Positions 53,131-64,000 of a DNA stretch of 64,000 bases are shown in pieces. The DNA lies in contig JAAYDW010000068.1 of the NCBI GenBank assembly GCA_012729055.1, forward strand, positions 1 to 64,000, in the 5' to 3' direction. Every line of letters starts with the position of its first letter. Position 1 is the stretch's first letter. The notes beneath the pieces are model-generated. The model was not told the origin of the DNA. It saw nothing but the letters and a program-made list of their open reading frames with translations, and ran no database searches. The stretch is from Deltaproteobacteria bacterium (GTDB taxonomy: Bacteria > Desulfobacterota > Syntrophia > Syntrophales > Smithellaceae). The position numbers were made by a program, and so were the translations under genes.

Positions 53131-54387
53131 ATGGATATTGCCGGTTCCGTTAAAAAAATTGCCGAAGACGCTCAGGCGGCTTCGCGCCGTCTGGCCCGTA
53201 TGTCCGCGGGCGCCAAAAACGCCGCACTCCTGCGCATGGCCGACGAACTGGTCTGGCACCGGGATCTGATCCTGGCTGAAAACAAAAGAGATGTCGCCGC
53301 CGCCCGCGAAAAGAAAATTTCCCGGGCCATGATCGACCGGCTCACGGTGACGGAGGCGACCGTCGAGGCCATGGCGCAGGGACTGCGCGAGGTCGCCGCG
53401 CTGCCCGATCCGGTGGGCCGCGTTACGTCCATGTGGCGCCGTCCCAACGGCCTTTTGGTCGGGCGCATGCGGATTCCGCTGGGGGTGATCGGCATCATTT
53501 ACGAATCCCGCCCCAATGTCACCGTCGATGCCTCCGCCTTGTGCCTCAAGTCGGGCAATGCCGTCATCCTGCGCGGCGGTTCGGAAGCGATCCACTCCAA
53601 CCTGGCGATCGCCTCGGTGCTGCAGGACGTTTTGCGGGAGAGCCCGCTTCCGGACAAGGCGATTCAGGTTATTCCGTTTACCGACCGCGAAGCCGTATCC
53701 ACACTCCTCACGCTCGAGGAGTTTATCGACCTGATCATTCCGCGCGGCGGCGAAGAACTGATCCGCGCCGTGGTGGCCCAGTCCAGGATTCCGGTGATCA
53801 AACACTACAAGGGCGTCTGCCACATCTTTGTGGACGCGTCCGCCGATTCGGAGATGGCGGTAAACATCTGCGCCAATGCCAAGGCGCAGCGGCCCGGCGT
53901 CTGCAACGCGCTGGAAACGCTTCTGGTGCATGACAGCATCGCTTCCGCGTTTCTGCCCCGGGTTGCCGAGAGGCTGCAAAAGGCGGGTGTCGTGCTGCGG
54001 GGCTGTCCGGCCACCCGCGAGATCGTGAAGAATGCCGAAGCGGCCGCCGAAGAAGACTGGTACGCGGAATACCTGGATCTGATTCTGGCGGTGCGGGTGG
54101 TGCCGTCGCTCGACGAGGCCATGGCCCACATTGAAAAATACGGGTCGCTGCACACGGAATCCATCGTTACCAAGGATTACGCCAACGCGCAGCGGTTTTT
54201 GAATGAAGTGAATTCTTCCACGGTGCTGGTCAACGCCTCCACGCGCTTTTCCGACGGCTTCGAACTGGGCCTGGGCGCGGAAATCGGCATTTCCACCACC
54301 AAGCTCCACGCCTTCGGACCGATGGGGCTCGAAGAACTCACCACGTCCAAGTTCATCATTTACGGCGACGGTCAGGTCCGCGGATGA
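53131..54387 (+). CDS. proA: gamma-glutamyl phosphate reductase
   Basis: A 418-residue aldehyde-dehydrogenase-fold enzyme: glutamyl 5-phosphate + NADPH to glutamate semialdehyde, second step of proline synthesis. Family blocks [56 protein letters not shown] with the catalytic Cys, [20 protein letters not shown] and [13 protein letters not shown]. Typical length (417 in E. coli). RBS AGGAG. The stop overlaps the nadD start (ATGA). No proB adjacent. Confidence 0.97.
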   Translation: MDIAGSVKKIAEDAQAASRRLARMSAGAKNAALLRMADELVWHRDLILAENKRDVAAAREKKISRAMIDRLTVTEATVEAMAQGLREVAALPDPVGRVTSMWRRPNGLLVGRMRIPLGVIGIIYESRPNVTVDASALCLKSGNAVILRGGSEAIHSNLAIASVLQDVLRESPLPDKAIQVIPFTDREAVSTLLTLEEFIDLIIPRGGEELIRAVVAQSRIPVIKHYKGVCHIFVDASADSEMAVNICANAKAQRPGVCNALETLLVHDSIASAFLPRVAERLQKAGVVLRGCPATREIVKNAEAAAEEDWYAEYLDLILAVRVVPSLDEAMAHIEKYGSLHTESIVTKDYANAQRFLNEVNSSTVLVNASTRFSDGFELGLGAEIGISTTKLHAFGPMGLEELTTSKFIIYGDGQVRG

Positions 54388-55043
54388 AGTGGGGGCTTTT
54401 CGGCGGAACATTCGATCCGGTGCATTTCGGACATTTGCGGGCCGCCCAGGAGCTTGCAGCCATTCTCGGGCTGGAACGGGTGATCTTTCTTCCCGCCGGA
54501 GAGCCGCCGCACAAGACGTCCCGCGACATCACGCCGTTCGAACATCGTCTGCGCATGGTGCGGCTCGCGATCGCCGGAAACGACCGCTTTGACGTCTCCG
54601 ATCTCGAATCCCGCCGTCGGGGAAAATCCTATTCGGTGGATACGGTCCGGTCTTTTCTCGCAGCGCCGGACTCCCCGCCGGAACTGTATTTCATTACCGG
54701 GCAGGACGCGTTTGATGCGATTGCCACCTGGCGGCAGTGGGAAGATCTCCTGGGGCTTTGCCACTTTGCCGTGATGACCCGTCCCGGATATGAAAACGGG
54801 GGCCTGCACAGCATTCTGCCGGCGGACCTCGCAACCCGCTACGTTTACGATGAAAAGCAAGACGGTTTCATTGCTCCTTCGGGACGGGGAATTTTTTTTC
54901 GCCGGACCACCTTTCTGGATATTTCCGCCTCCGCCATCCGGGAATCCGTCCGTGCCGGGCGCTCCATTTCGTACCTGACGCCGGACGCGGTGATCGCTTA
55001 CATCGCGTCCAAGCGGCTGTATGGTTTTTCCGGAAATCCCTGA
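54384..55043 (+). CDS. nadD: nicotinate-mononucleotide adenylyltransferase
   Basis: A 219-residue nucleotidyltransferase making NaAD in NAD synthesis. [17 protein letters not shown] carries the HxGH motif, [19 protein letters not shown] the dinucleotide-binding segment, and [14 protein letters not shown] the ISxTxIR motif. Coupled to proA by a 4-base overlap, an arrangement often seen in Gram-negative genomes. Confidence 0.96.
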   Translation: MKWGLFGGTFDPVHFGHLRAAQELAAILGLERVIFLPAGEPPHKTSRDITPFEHRLRMVRLAIAGNDRFDVSDLESRRRGKSYSVDTVRSFLAAPDSPPELYFITGQDAFDAIATWRQWEDLLGLCHFAVMTRPGYENGGLHSILPADLATRYVYDEKQDGFIAPSGRGIFFRRTTFLDISASAIRESVRAGRSISYLTPDAVIAYIASKRLYGFSGNP

Positions 55044-55061
55044 CGCCGCGCCGGCGGCTCT

Positions 55062-56207
55062 TCAGGCCTGCAACTCAAGGAATCCTTTTTGTCCTTCACA
55101 TCTGTAAATATCGAGGCAGGCGTCGACGACCGCCGGGTCGTAAAGAATGCCCCGGCACGCGGCGAGTTCTTCAATGGCGGTCTCAATGCCCATCGCGGGC
55201 CGGTAGGGCCGGTGCGAGGACATGGCCTCGATCACGTCGGCGATGCCGAGAATGCGCGCTTCCAGCAGGATTTCCCGGCCCCGGAGTCCCTGCGGGTAGC
55301 CGGAGCCGTCCATCCGCTCATGATGCTGCAGGATGATCTGGGCGATCGGATAGGGAAACTCGATCGTCTTCAGAATATCGTAGGCGTTTTGCGAATGGGT
55401 TTTCACCATCTCCATTTCCAGGCGGCTTAGCTGTCCGGGCTTGGTCAGAATTTCAGAAGGGACGGCGATCTTGCCGATGTCGTGCAGCGCGGCGGAAATC
55501 CGGATGGCGTCGACCGCGTTTTGCGGCAGAGACATTTTTTGCGCGATGACGCCGGCAATGCGCGCCACCTGCTGCTGATGGCCGGCTGTGTAAGGATCCC
55601 GGCTTTCCACGATCTTGGACATGGCCAGCACCGTTCCTTCCAGGATCATCCGGATGGTCTCATAGCTGGCCTTCAGTTCGGAGGCCCGCTGGTCCAGATG
55701 CAGCGTTTTGAGGTGCACCTTTTCTTCCAGGCTCCTGTTGAGCCGGAGCAGCTCGGCGTTTTGTTTCCGGACCAGCTCATCGAGCCGCCGGTTTTCCATG
55801 AGCAGATCGGCTTTGGCCAGGAGCTGGTTGATCGAATGAAGCAGATCGTCTTTTTGCCAGGGTTTGGTCAGGTACAGGTGAATGCCGCCCGAATTGATCG
55901 CATCGATCACGGCGTCCGTGTCGGTGTAGCCGGTGAGCAGGACGCGCAGGGCGCCGGGACAGATTTTCCGGGCCTGCGCGAGAAACTGCACGCCGGTCAT
56001 GCCCGGCATCATCTGATCGGAAATGATGAGCGAAAAATCGGAATGCGCCTTGAGGATTGCAATCCCCTGTTCCCCGGACACAGCCGTGTGGAGGTCATAG
56101 CCTTCATGGGCGAGCATCAGCGTCATAATGTCGAGGATCGCCGGTTCATCGTCGATCAAAAGGATCGAATGCCTGTATTTCAGCGGCGTCAGCGGCAATG
56201 CGTTCAT
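55062..56207 (-). CDS. response regulator REC-HD-GYP (c-di-GMP phosphodiesterase)
   Basis: A 381-residue RpfG-type regulator. Receiver domain (about 10-130: ILLIDDEPAILD, phospho-acceptor Asp in LIISDQMMPGM, LLTGYTD, Lys in LTKPW), coiled-coil linker (135-190), then HD-GYP (about 200-370) with HDIGKIAVPSEIL and HHERMDGSGYPQG. It should degrade c-di-GMP to GMP when phosphorylated. ATG 56207 has GAGGG upstream; longer starts at 56264 and 56318 are possible. No kinase is adjacent. 125 bases after uvrA in the same direction. Confidence 0.93.
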   Translation of the reverse strand: MNALPLTPLKYRHSILLIDDEPAILDIMTLMLAHEGYDLHTAVSGEQGIAILKAHSDFSLIISDQMMPGMTGVQFLAQARKICPGALRVLLTGYTDTDAVIDAINSGGIHLYLTKPWQKDDLLHSINQLLAKADLLMENRRLDELVRKQNAELLRLNRSLEEKVHLKTLHLDQRASELKASYETIRMILEGTVLAMSKIVESRDPYTAGHQQQVARIAGVIAQKMSLPQNAVDAIRISAALHDIGKIAVPSEILTKPGQLSRLEMEMVKTHSQNAYDILKTIEFPYPIAQIILQHHERMDGSGYPQGLRGREILLEARILGIADVIEAMSSHRPYRPAMGIETAIEELAACRGILYDPAVVDACLDIYRCEGQKGFLELQA

Positions 56208-56331
56208 CGGCTGTTTTCCCTCGGGATGACCGGTCCTTCTGATCAGTTGGTTTTGAATCCGCATTTTACTCTGTATCCGTAAGGCTAGCACAAAAAATAA
56301 AAAAGAGAAACCGCGCATTTCCCCCGGGCGG

Positions 56332-59190
<2,859 letters not shown>

Positions 59191-59205
59191 ACCCGATACC
59201 GAAGG

Positions 59206-60186
59206 CTACAGCCGGACGTCGATGAAGGATTTTTTGCGGATGCCGTCGATCCATTCGTCGAATTTTTTAACGATCATTTCTTCTTCGATTTTGGCCTTGA
59301 TTTCATTGCGCACTATGGCGAGCGGCTTGAGCCCCGCCCCGCGCTTGTCGACCACGGCAATGATGTGAAAGCCCAGCTCCGATTCGATGACGTCGCTGAC
59401 CTGTCCCACAGGCAGGCTGAAAGCCGCTTTTTCCACTTCGGGCACAATGACGCCCCGCTCCACAAATCCGATGTCGCCGCCCGCGGCCGCTTCCGGACCT
59501 TTGGAATACCGGGCCGCCAGCAGGTCGAAAGGTTCGCCTTTGGCGATGCGCTCGTAGAGCTGACGGGCCTGCTGCCGGACGGCTTCCCGCGCCGCCGGGT
59601 CCAGCGCTGCCGGCGCCGGCAGCAGAATCTGCCGCAGATGCACGGCTTCCTTGCCTTCATAGTCCTGGCGGTGCCGGTTGTAGTATTCGCCGATGGCTTC
59701 GTCGGGAACCAGCACTTTGGACTGGACTTCCCGGCGCAAAAGCCGCATCCGCAGGATCTGGCCCTTGATTTCCTTTTTGACGGATTCGAGGGAGCCGCCC
59801 TCCTCCGCCAGCTGGCGCAAATAGGCGTCCATGGTCAGATTGTTTTTGTCCAGCGTACTTTTCAGCACGTTCATGATTTCTTCTTCCGTGACGACGGCCA
59901 GCGGTCCGCCCGCTTTTTTCGCTTCATGTTCGATGAGCATCTGATCGATCATCCGCTGCAACAGGGCCGCCCTGTTCTGCTTCAGAACTTCCTCGGGATT
60001 GGGGCCCTTGTATTTTTTCTCGATGTTCATGGCGTACGGTTCAAAAGCCCGGTTGAGCTCCGCAAGCGTGATCACCTCGTCGTTGACGACGGCGACGATG
60101 CGGTCCGCCACGTCGGCGCGCAGCGCTGCCGTCGCCAAGAGCATGATTAAAACGGCCGCCAGGCCTGTTTTCAAAACCTTTGCCAT
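59206..60186 (-). CDS. surA: periplasmic peptidyl-prolyl isomerase SurA-like
   Basis: A 326-residue chaperone. Signal peptide [24 protein letters not shown], then the SurA N-terminal domain [24 protein letters not shown], and one parvulin domain (about 180-280, LRQILLPAP... [23 protein letters not shown]... [11 protein letters not shown]). It assists outer-membrane protein folding. One parvulin domain, where E. coli SurA has two. Between a PpiC-type lipoprotein gene and uvrA. Confidence 0.9.
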   Translation of the reverse strand: MAKVLKTGLAAVLIMLLATAALRADVADRIVAVVNDEVITLAELNRAFEPYAMNIEKKYKGPNPEEVLKQNRAALLQRMIDQMLIEHEAKKAGGPLAVVTEEEIMNVLKSTLDKNNLTMDAYLRQLAEEGGSLESVKKEIKGQILRMRLLRREVQSKVLVPDEAIGEYYNRHRQDYEGKEAVHLRQILLPAPAALDPAAREAVRQQARQLYERIAKGEPFDLLAARYSKGPEAAAGGDIGFVERGVIVPEVEKAAFSLPVGQVSDVIESELGFHIIAVVDKRGAGLKPLAIVRNEIKAKIEEEMIVKKFDEWIDGIRKKSFIDVRL

Positions 60187-60207
60187 GTGTTCCCCCCTGT
60201 TGCGAAT

Positions 60208-61191
60208 TCAGTTTCGTTCTTTTGCCCGAAGGACCTGCCGGTCCTTTTTGACAACCGCCCTGACCTTCAGATCGTTAAGCCAGACATTGAAAGCCGCATC
60301 TTCCTTGCGGGCGCGGATGTCGGCCATCAGATCGTTGCGGCATTCGGGAAAATCCCTCATCCGGCCCGGCAGTTTTTCCGTCACTTTCACAATATGATAG
60401 CCGTAGTCGCTTCTGACGATCGGACTGATTTTTCCGGCCGGCAGCGTAAAAAGAATCCGGTCCAGCGGGTCCGGCATGGTCCGGCGCGCGACCAGTCCCA
60501 GATCTCCGCCTTGCGCGGCTTCCGGACCGATGGACATTTCGGTCGCCACTTGCTCAAAAGCTTCGCCCTTTGTGAGCCGGGCCTGGACTTCCTTGGCCCG
60601 ATCCGGATCCCGGACGACGATCTGCGCCGCCCGGACGCGCGCCTCGGTTTTGCAAAACGCCGGATTTTCTTCGTAGGCGTCCCGGGCTTCATCTTCCGAA
60701 ACGCGGATGGAGGCGTTCACGTCCGCGTCCACCAGTTTGTCAAACAGCATTTCCTTGCGCAGTTCCTCGCGCCATTCTTCGTATCGCACATTTTGCGCGG
60801 CGAGCAAATCAAAAAAATTTTCGCCGTAGTCCTTGCTGAGCTCGAGCAGTTTCCGTTCGAGTTCGGTGTTGCTGACCGACAGGCGGAGCGTCCGGGCGCG
60901 CTGCAGGACGATTTTTTCGGTGATCATGGACTCGAGAATTTCTTCTTCGAGGAGCTCCCGTTTGTCGGGCGATTCCGGCGCTCCCTGGGGGAAAAACGTT
61001 TTTTTCTGCACGGTCAGACGCTTTTCAAATTCGTCGAGGTAAATCTTTTCCCCGTTGACCGTGGCAATTACCGCGCGCTCCGGAAATCCTTCCCGGTTGC
61101 AGGCGGCGCACAGGCATACGACGCCCACGAAAACGAGGAAAAGCAGAGGTTGGCGGTACGCGGTCATAGTTTTATATTTCAGCGGTTGCAT
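60208..61191 (-). CDS. PpiC/SurA-type peptidyl-prolyl isomerase lipoprotein
   Basis: A 327-residue lipoprotein. Signal sequence with lipobox LCAAC (Cys about residue 31 from this start), SurA-like helical arms (ATVNGEKIYLDEFEKRL; EILESMITEKIVLQRA) and a parvulin domain (about 195-290, VRAAQIVVRDPD... GGDLGLVARRTMPDPLDRILFTL... GYHIVKVTEK). Related to, but clearly distinct from, the next gene. Two ATGs are possible (61191 and 61167), neither with a good RBS. It begins 31 bases after mfd. Confidence 0.88.
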   Translation of the reverse strand: MQPLKYKTMTAYRQPLLFLVFVGVVCLCAACNREGFPERAVIATVNGEKIYLDEFEKRLTVQKKTFFPQGAPESPDKRELLEEEILESMITEKIVLQRARTLRLSVSNTELERKLLELSKDYGENFFDLLAAQNVRYEEWREELRKEMLFDKLVDADVNASIRVSEDEARDAYEENPAFCKTEARVRAAQIVVRDPDRAKEVQARLTKGEAFEQVATEMSIGPEAAQGGDLGLVARRTMPDPLDRILFTLPAGKISPIVRSDYGYHIVKVTEKLPGRMRDFPECRNDLMADIRARKEDAAFNVWLNDLKVRAVVKKDRQVLRAKERN

Positions 61192-61222
61192 GATATTTCG
61201 GGCCTGTATATCGCGATAATGA

Positions 61223-64000
61223 TTATTGGGCAAGCATCTTTAAGAGATCTTCGGCCCGGTCCAGAAGGTCCGAAGCGCCGGCGGTACGGACGGGCCAAAA
61301 CAGTTTGAAATCGGGTGTAAAGCGTAAGTCTTTGATTTTCTTGCGGCCAAGCGCGGTGATGCGGGCCGGGTCCAGCGGGGAGGATTCCTTGAAGTACAGG
61401 TAGAGAAATTTGCCGTCTGCGCCCATTTTCCTGGCCGCGAGCGGTTTAAGCGTGTTGCGCAGCCCGATGACGCGCAGCAGATTCCGCGCCGCCTCGGGCA
61501 GGGGGCCGTAGCAGTCGGCCAGTTCGTCGCGGATCTCCGCAAGATCGCCGGCCGTCCCGGCGTGCGATATTCGCTTGTACAGGATCAGCCGCTGGTGGAC
61601 ATCCTCCACGTAATCTTCGGGAAGGAAGGCGGAAACGCCAAGCGAGATTTCCGGCTGTTCTTCCTCCGCCGGCGCGGGCTGGCCCTGAATCTCGCGTACC
61701 GTTCTTTCCATCAACTCGGTGTACAGTTCGTATCCGACCGCGGAAATGTGCCCCGCCTGTGACAGGCCCAACAGATTGCCGCCCCCGCGGATTTCCAGAT
61801 CGTTGTAGGCGATGCGGAAGCCCGATCCCGGATCGGAAAATTCCTTGATGGCCTGGAGCCGGCGCATGGCGTCGCGGGAAAAAAGCGCGCCCCGGGGCAA
61901 AAGCAGGTAAGCCGAGGCTTCTTCGCTGCCGCGTCCCACGCGGCCGCGGATCTGGTAGAGCTGCGCCAGACCGAAGCGGTCGGCCCGGTTGATGAAGATC
62001 GTGTTGGCCGACGGAATATCGAGACCGGAGCCGATGATGGTCGTGCAGACCAGCACGTCGCATTCGCGGCGGATGAATCCGGCCATGGTTTTCTCGATCT
62101 CGGCGGGTTTCATCTGGCCGTGCACCACGCCCACCCGGGCGTTCGGAACCAGCCGCTGCACCAGGCGCGCGACGGAATAAATGGAGCGCACCCGGTCGTG
62201 GACGAAAAAGACCTGGCCGCCCCGGTGGAGCTCCGCGTCCACGGCGGTCCGGATCGTGTCCTCGTCGAATTCCAGAACGTAGGTTTTGATCGGCCGGCGG
62301 TCCTGGGGCGGCGTGTTGATGATGGACAGGTCGCGGATGCCGACCAGCGACAGGTGCAGCGTGCGCGGTATCGGCGTAGCCGAGAGCGTCAGCACGTCCA
62401 CCAGCGTCCGCAGTTTTTTCAGTTTTTCCTTGTGCGTGACGCCGAAGCGCTGTTCTTCATCGATGATCACCAGGCCCAGGTTGTTGAACTCCACATCCTT
62501 CGAAAGCAGCCGGTGTGTGCCGACGACGATGTCGACCCGACCCAGACGCAGATCCGCGAGCGTTTTTTTGACGTCGGCCGCGCTTTTAAAGCGGTTGAGC
62601 GCTTCCACGCGGACGGGAAAGTCGGCCAGCCGTCGGGAAAACGTCGCGTAGTGCTGCTCGGCGAGAATCGTCGTGGGCGCCAGGAGCGCTGCCTGCCGGC
62701 CGTCCAGAACCGCGCGGAACGCGGCCCGGAGCGCGACTTCGGTTTTGCCGAATCCCGCGTCTCCGCAGATGAGCCGGTCCATGGGCTTGGCGTCGTCCAT
62801 GTCGGCGTGGATGTCTTCAATGGCGCGGGCCTGGTCGGGGGTTTCTTCAAACTCGAACGTGGCGCAGAATTCCTCGTAGAGGCGATCCGGCGGAGCGAAG
62901 GCTTTGCGCTCCAGCGCCTCCCGCGCGGCGTAAATCGCCACCAGTTCCTCGGCCACGTCGCGGACGGATTTCCTGACGCGTTCCTTGACGGCGTCCCAGG
63001 ACGTTCCGCCCATCTTGTCGATTTTCGGCGGATGGCCGTCCGGTCCCAGATAGCGCTGGATTCTATCGAGCGCGTTTACCGGCAGGTAGAGCTTGTCTCC
63101 CTCCGCATATTCGATGACCATGAAGTCGTTTTCAATTTTAACGACGGATATTTTCTTGAGGCCGCGGTACCGGCCGATGCCGAAATCCCTGTGCACGACA
63201 AAGTCCCCCTCGGCCAGGTCGCCGAAGGATTTGAGAAAGTAGCCTTCGCGCTGCGGGCGGGAGCGACGGCGGACGGTTTTCCGGACAAAGAGTTCTTCTT
63301 CGCTTACAAACGCCAGCCCCAGGGCCTCCAGGCTGAAGCCGCCGGAGATTTTTCCTTCCCGCAGGAAAAGGCCGGTATCGCCGGCCCCGTCGCGGAGGGC
63401 GGACAGAAGCGGCGCATCGGCGGGAAGCAGCCGCACCGGCAGGGCGCAGCCCTCCAGCAGATGCTTCATCCGGGCCGCGTCTTCCGGCGTGGGGGAAAAA
63501 AAGAACACGGTCTGGCCGGCCGCCAGGCGGGCTTGAATTTTCTGTGCCGTATGCCTGAGCAGCGCTTCTTCCCGCACTTCACCGGTCGGCGTTTCTCCGC
63601 CCGTTGTTTCCGCCGGCGCGGCAATCGTTACAAAGGGAACTGCGCTTGCAGCGTCATCGAGCGCCAGTCCGATCAGGCGTATTTGCTGAAAGCCGGCCAG
63701 GCGCGCGGCGAGGGTTTCGCGGGACAGATACAGGTTTGCGCTCTCCAGGTAAAACCGGCCGGCGGCCCTGGCCTTGTACAGCAGTTTGTCGATGGCCGCG
63801 GCGGCGCTTTGGGCGGTCTGGTCGATCGCCAGCGGATCGCTCAAGAAAAAAAGCGCGTCGGACGGCAGATAGTCGAAAACGCAGGAAAGCGTCTCCGCGC
63901 CGGCCGGATCGTCCGCGTCCTCGTAAAACAGGGGCAGAAAAATCGGATTAACGAAGGTGGCGGACTCGCGCCGCAGGGTTTCCACGAGCCGGTTGCGCAA
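61223..64000 (-). CDS. mfd: transcription-repair coupling factor Mfd (5' end outside window)
   Basis: About 925 C-terminal residues of Mfd; the start lies beyond 64000. It removes RNA polymerase stalled at lesions and recruits UvrA. Visible domains: UvrB-like N-part remnant, CarD/RID domain ([20 protein letters not shown]) that binds RNA polymerase, RecG-like helicase with Walker [29 protein letters not shown], the translocation motif region [13 protein letters not shown] and RIGR-like QIRGRVGRG, and the C-terminal TRCF domain. First gene seen in a run mfd, PpiC lipoprotein, surA, uvrA. Confidence 0.97.
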   Translation of the reverse strand: MRNRLVETLRRESATFVNPIFLPLFYEDADDPAGAETLSCVFDYLPSDALFFLSDPLAIDQTAQSAAAAIDKLLYKARAAGRFYLESANLYLSRETLAARLAGFQQIRLIGLALDDAASAVPFVTIAAPAETTGGETPTGEVREEALLRHTAQKIQARLAAGQTVFFFSPTPEDAARMKHLLEGCALPVRLLPADAPLLSALRDGAGDTGLFLREGKISGGFSLEALGLAFVSEEELFVRKTVRRRSRPQREGYFLKSFGDLAEGDFVVHRDFGIGRYRGLKKISVVKIENDFMVIEYAEGDKLYLPVNALDRIQRYLGPDGHPPKIDKMGGTSWDAVKERVRKSVRDVAEELVAIYAAREALERKAFAPPDRLYEEFCATFEFEETPDQARAIEDIHADMDDAKPMDRLICGDAGFGKTEVALRAAFRAVLDGRQAALLAPTTILAEQHYATFSRRLADFPVRVEALNRFKSAADVKKTLADLRLGRVDIVVGTHRLLSKDVEFNNLGLVIIDEEQRFGVTHKEKLKKLRTLVDVLTLSATPIPRTLHLSLVGIRDLSIINTPPQDRRPIKTYVLEFDEDTIRTAVDAELHRGGQVFFVHDRVRSIYSVARLVQRLVPNARVGVVHGQMKPAEIEKTMAGFIRRECDVLVCTTIIGSGLDIPSANTIFINRADRFGLAQLYQIRGRVGRGSEEASAYLLLPRGALFSRDAMRRLQAIKEFSDPGSGFRIAYNDLEIRGGGNLLGLSQAGHISAVGYELYTELMERTVREIQGQPAPAEEEQPEISLGVSAFLPEDYVEDVHQRLILYKRISHAGTAGDLAEIRDELADCYGPLPEAARNLLRVIGLRNTLKPLAARKMGADGKFLYLYFKESSPLDPARITALGRKKIKDLRFTPDFKLFWPVRTAGASDLLDRAEDLLKMLAQ

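Overview
The window looks like a chromosomal stretch of a strictly anaerobic member of the Desulfobacterota (former Deltaproteobacteria). A Syntrophales-type syntroph is my best guess, by inference from gene content: an aldehyde:ferredoxin oxidoreductase with its own polyferredoxin, an ADP-forming acyl-CoA synthetase, an acyl-CoA dehydrogenase tail, a class III (anaerobic) ribonucleotide reductase, an NrpR-type regulator and a Gram-negative envelope (LolA, SurA, porins, GmhA). The DNA is G+C-rich (by eye, not computed) and gene-dense. I see no rRNA, tRNA, CRISPR, prophage or insertion sequence.

Layout. 1-511: tail of an acyl-CoA dehydrogenase. 631-6029 (-): SCP2-like protein, degenerate Fe-ADH paralogue, intact Fe-ADH, AOR and 4x[4Fe-4S] ferredoxin, an alcohol/aldehyde/acid module. 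6171-8792: unknown protein, beta-CASP RNase and a 34-residue lysine-rich protein. 9548-14155 (+): two tandem porins and a 7TM-PAS-GGDEF protein. 14168-20652: ADP-forming acyl-CoA synthetase, HD-type dNTPase translationally coupled to NrdD, UbiE. 20824-27856: three small heat-shock proteins divergent from gmhA-grpE-dnaK, then an LppC-like lipoprotein and SurE. 27889-32836: universal stress protein, MORN-repeat protein, GpsA-like dehydrogenase and a CoA-transferase/GNAT fusion. 32843-44647 (-): MltF-like transglycosylase, PyrG, NagB-like, GlmM, hexapeptide protein, NrpR-like repressor and a giant 1246-codon GlmS-like protein. 44989-46398 (-): Fis-like factor, membrane PH-like protein, MoaC. 46592-50277 (+): ComM, IlvE, a DnaA-box cluster, LolA. 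50287-52952 (-): methyltransferase, PflX-like radical SAM, patatin. 53131-55043 (+): ProA-NadD. 55062-64000 (-): REC-HD-GYP, UvrA, SurA, PpiC lipoprotein, Mfd (5' end outside the window).

How parts work together. ADH, AOR and ferredoxin can link an alcohol to its acid with low-potential electrons. MoaC supplies the pterin cofactor AOR needs. The acyl-CoA synthetase could conserve energy from acyl-CoA. The 34-45 kb block gathers glutamine-nitrogen and amino-sugar enzymes (GlmS-like, GlmM, NagB-like, PyrG) around an NrpR-type regulator. The last block puts Mfd and UvrA in one transcription unit around two periplasmic prolyl isomerases.

Most unusual: the giant GlmS-like protein (insertion after the catalytic cysteine, about 210 extra C-terminal residues, no initiator Met beside the Cys); the intact but metal-ligand-deficient ADH paralogue; a family of short AAGGTTC/AAGGTAC heptad arrays at stop codons, always in gene sense; a regularly spaced DnaA-box cluster at 49323-49368; and a CoA-transferase/GNAT fusion lacking the expected catalytic glutamate.
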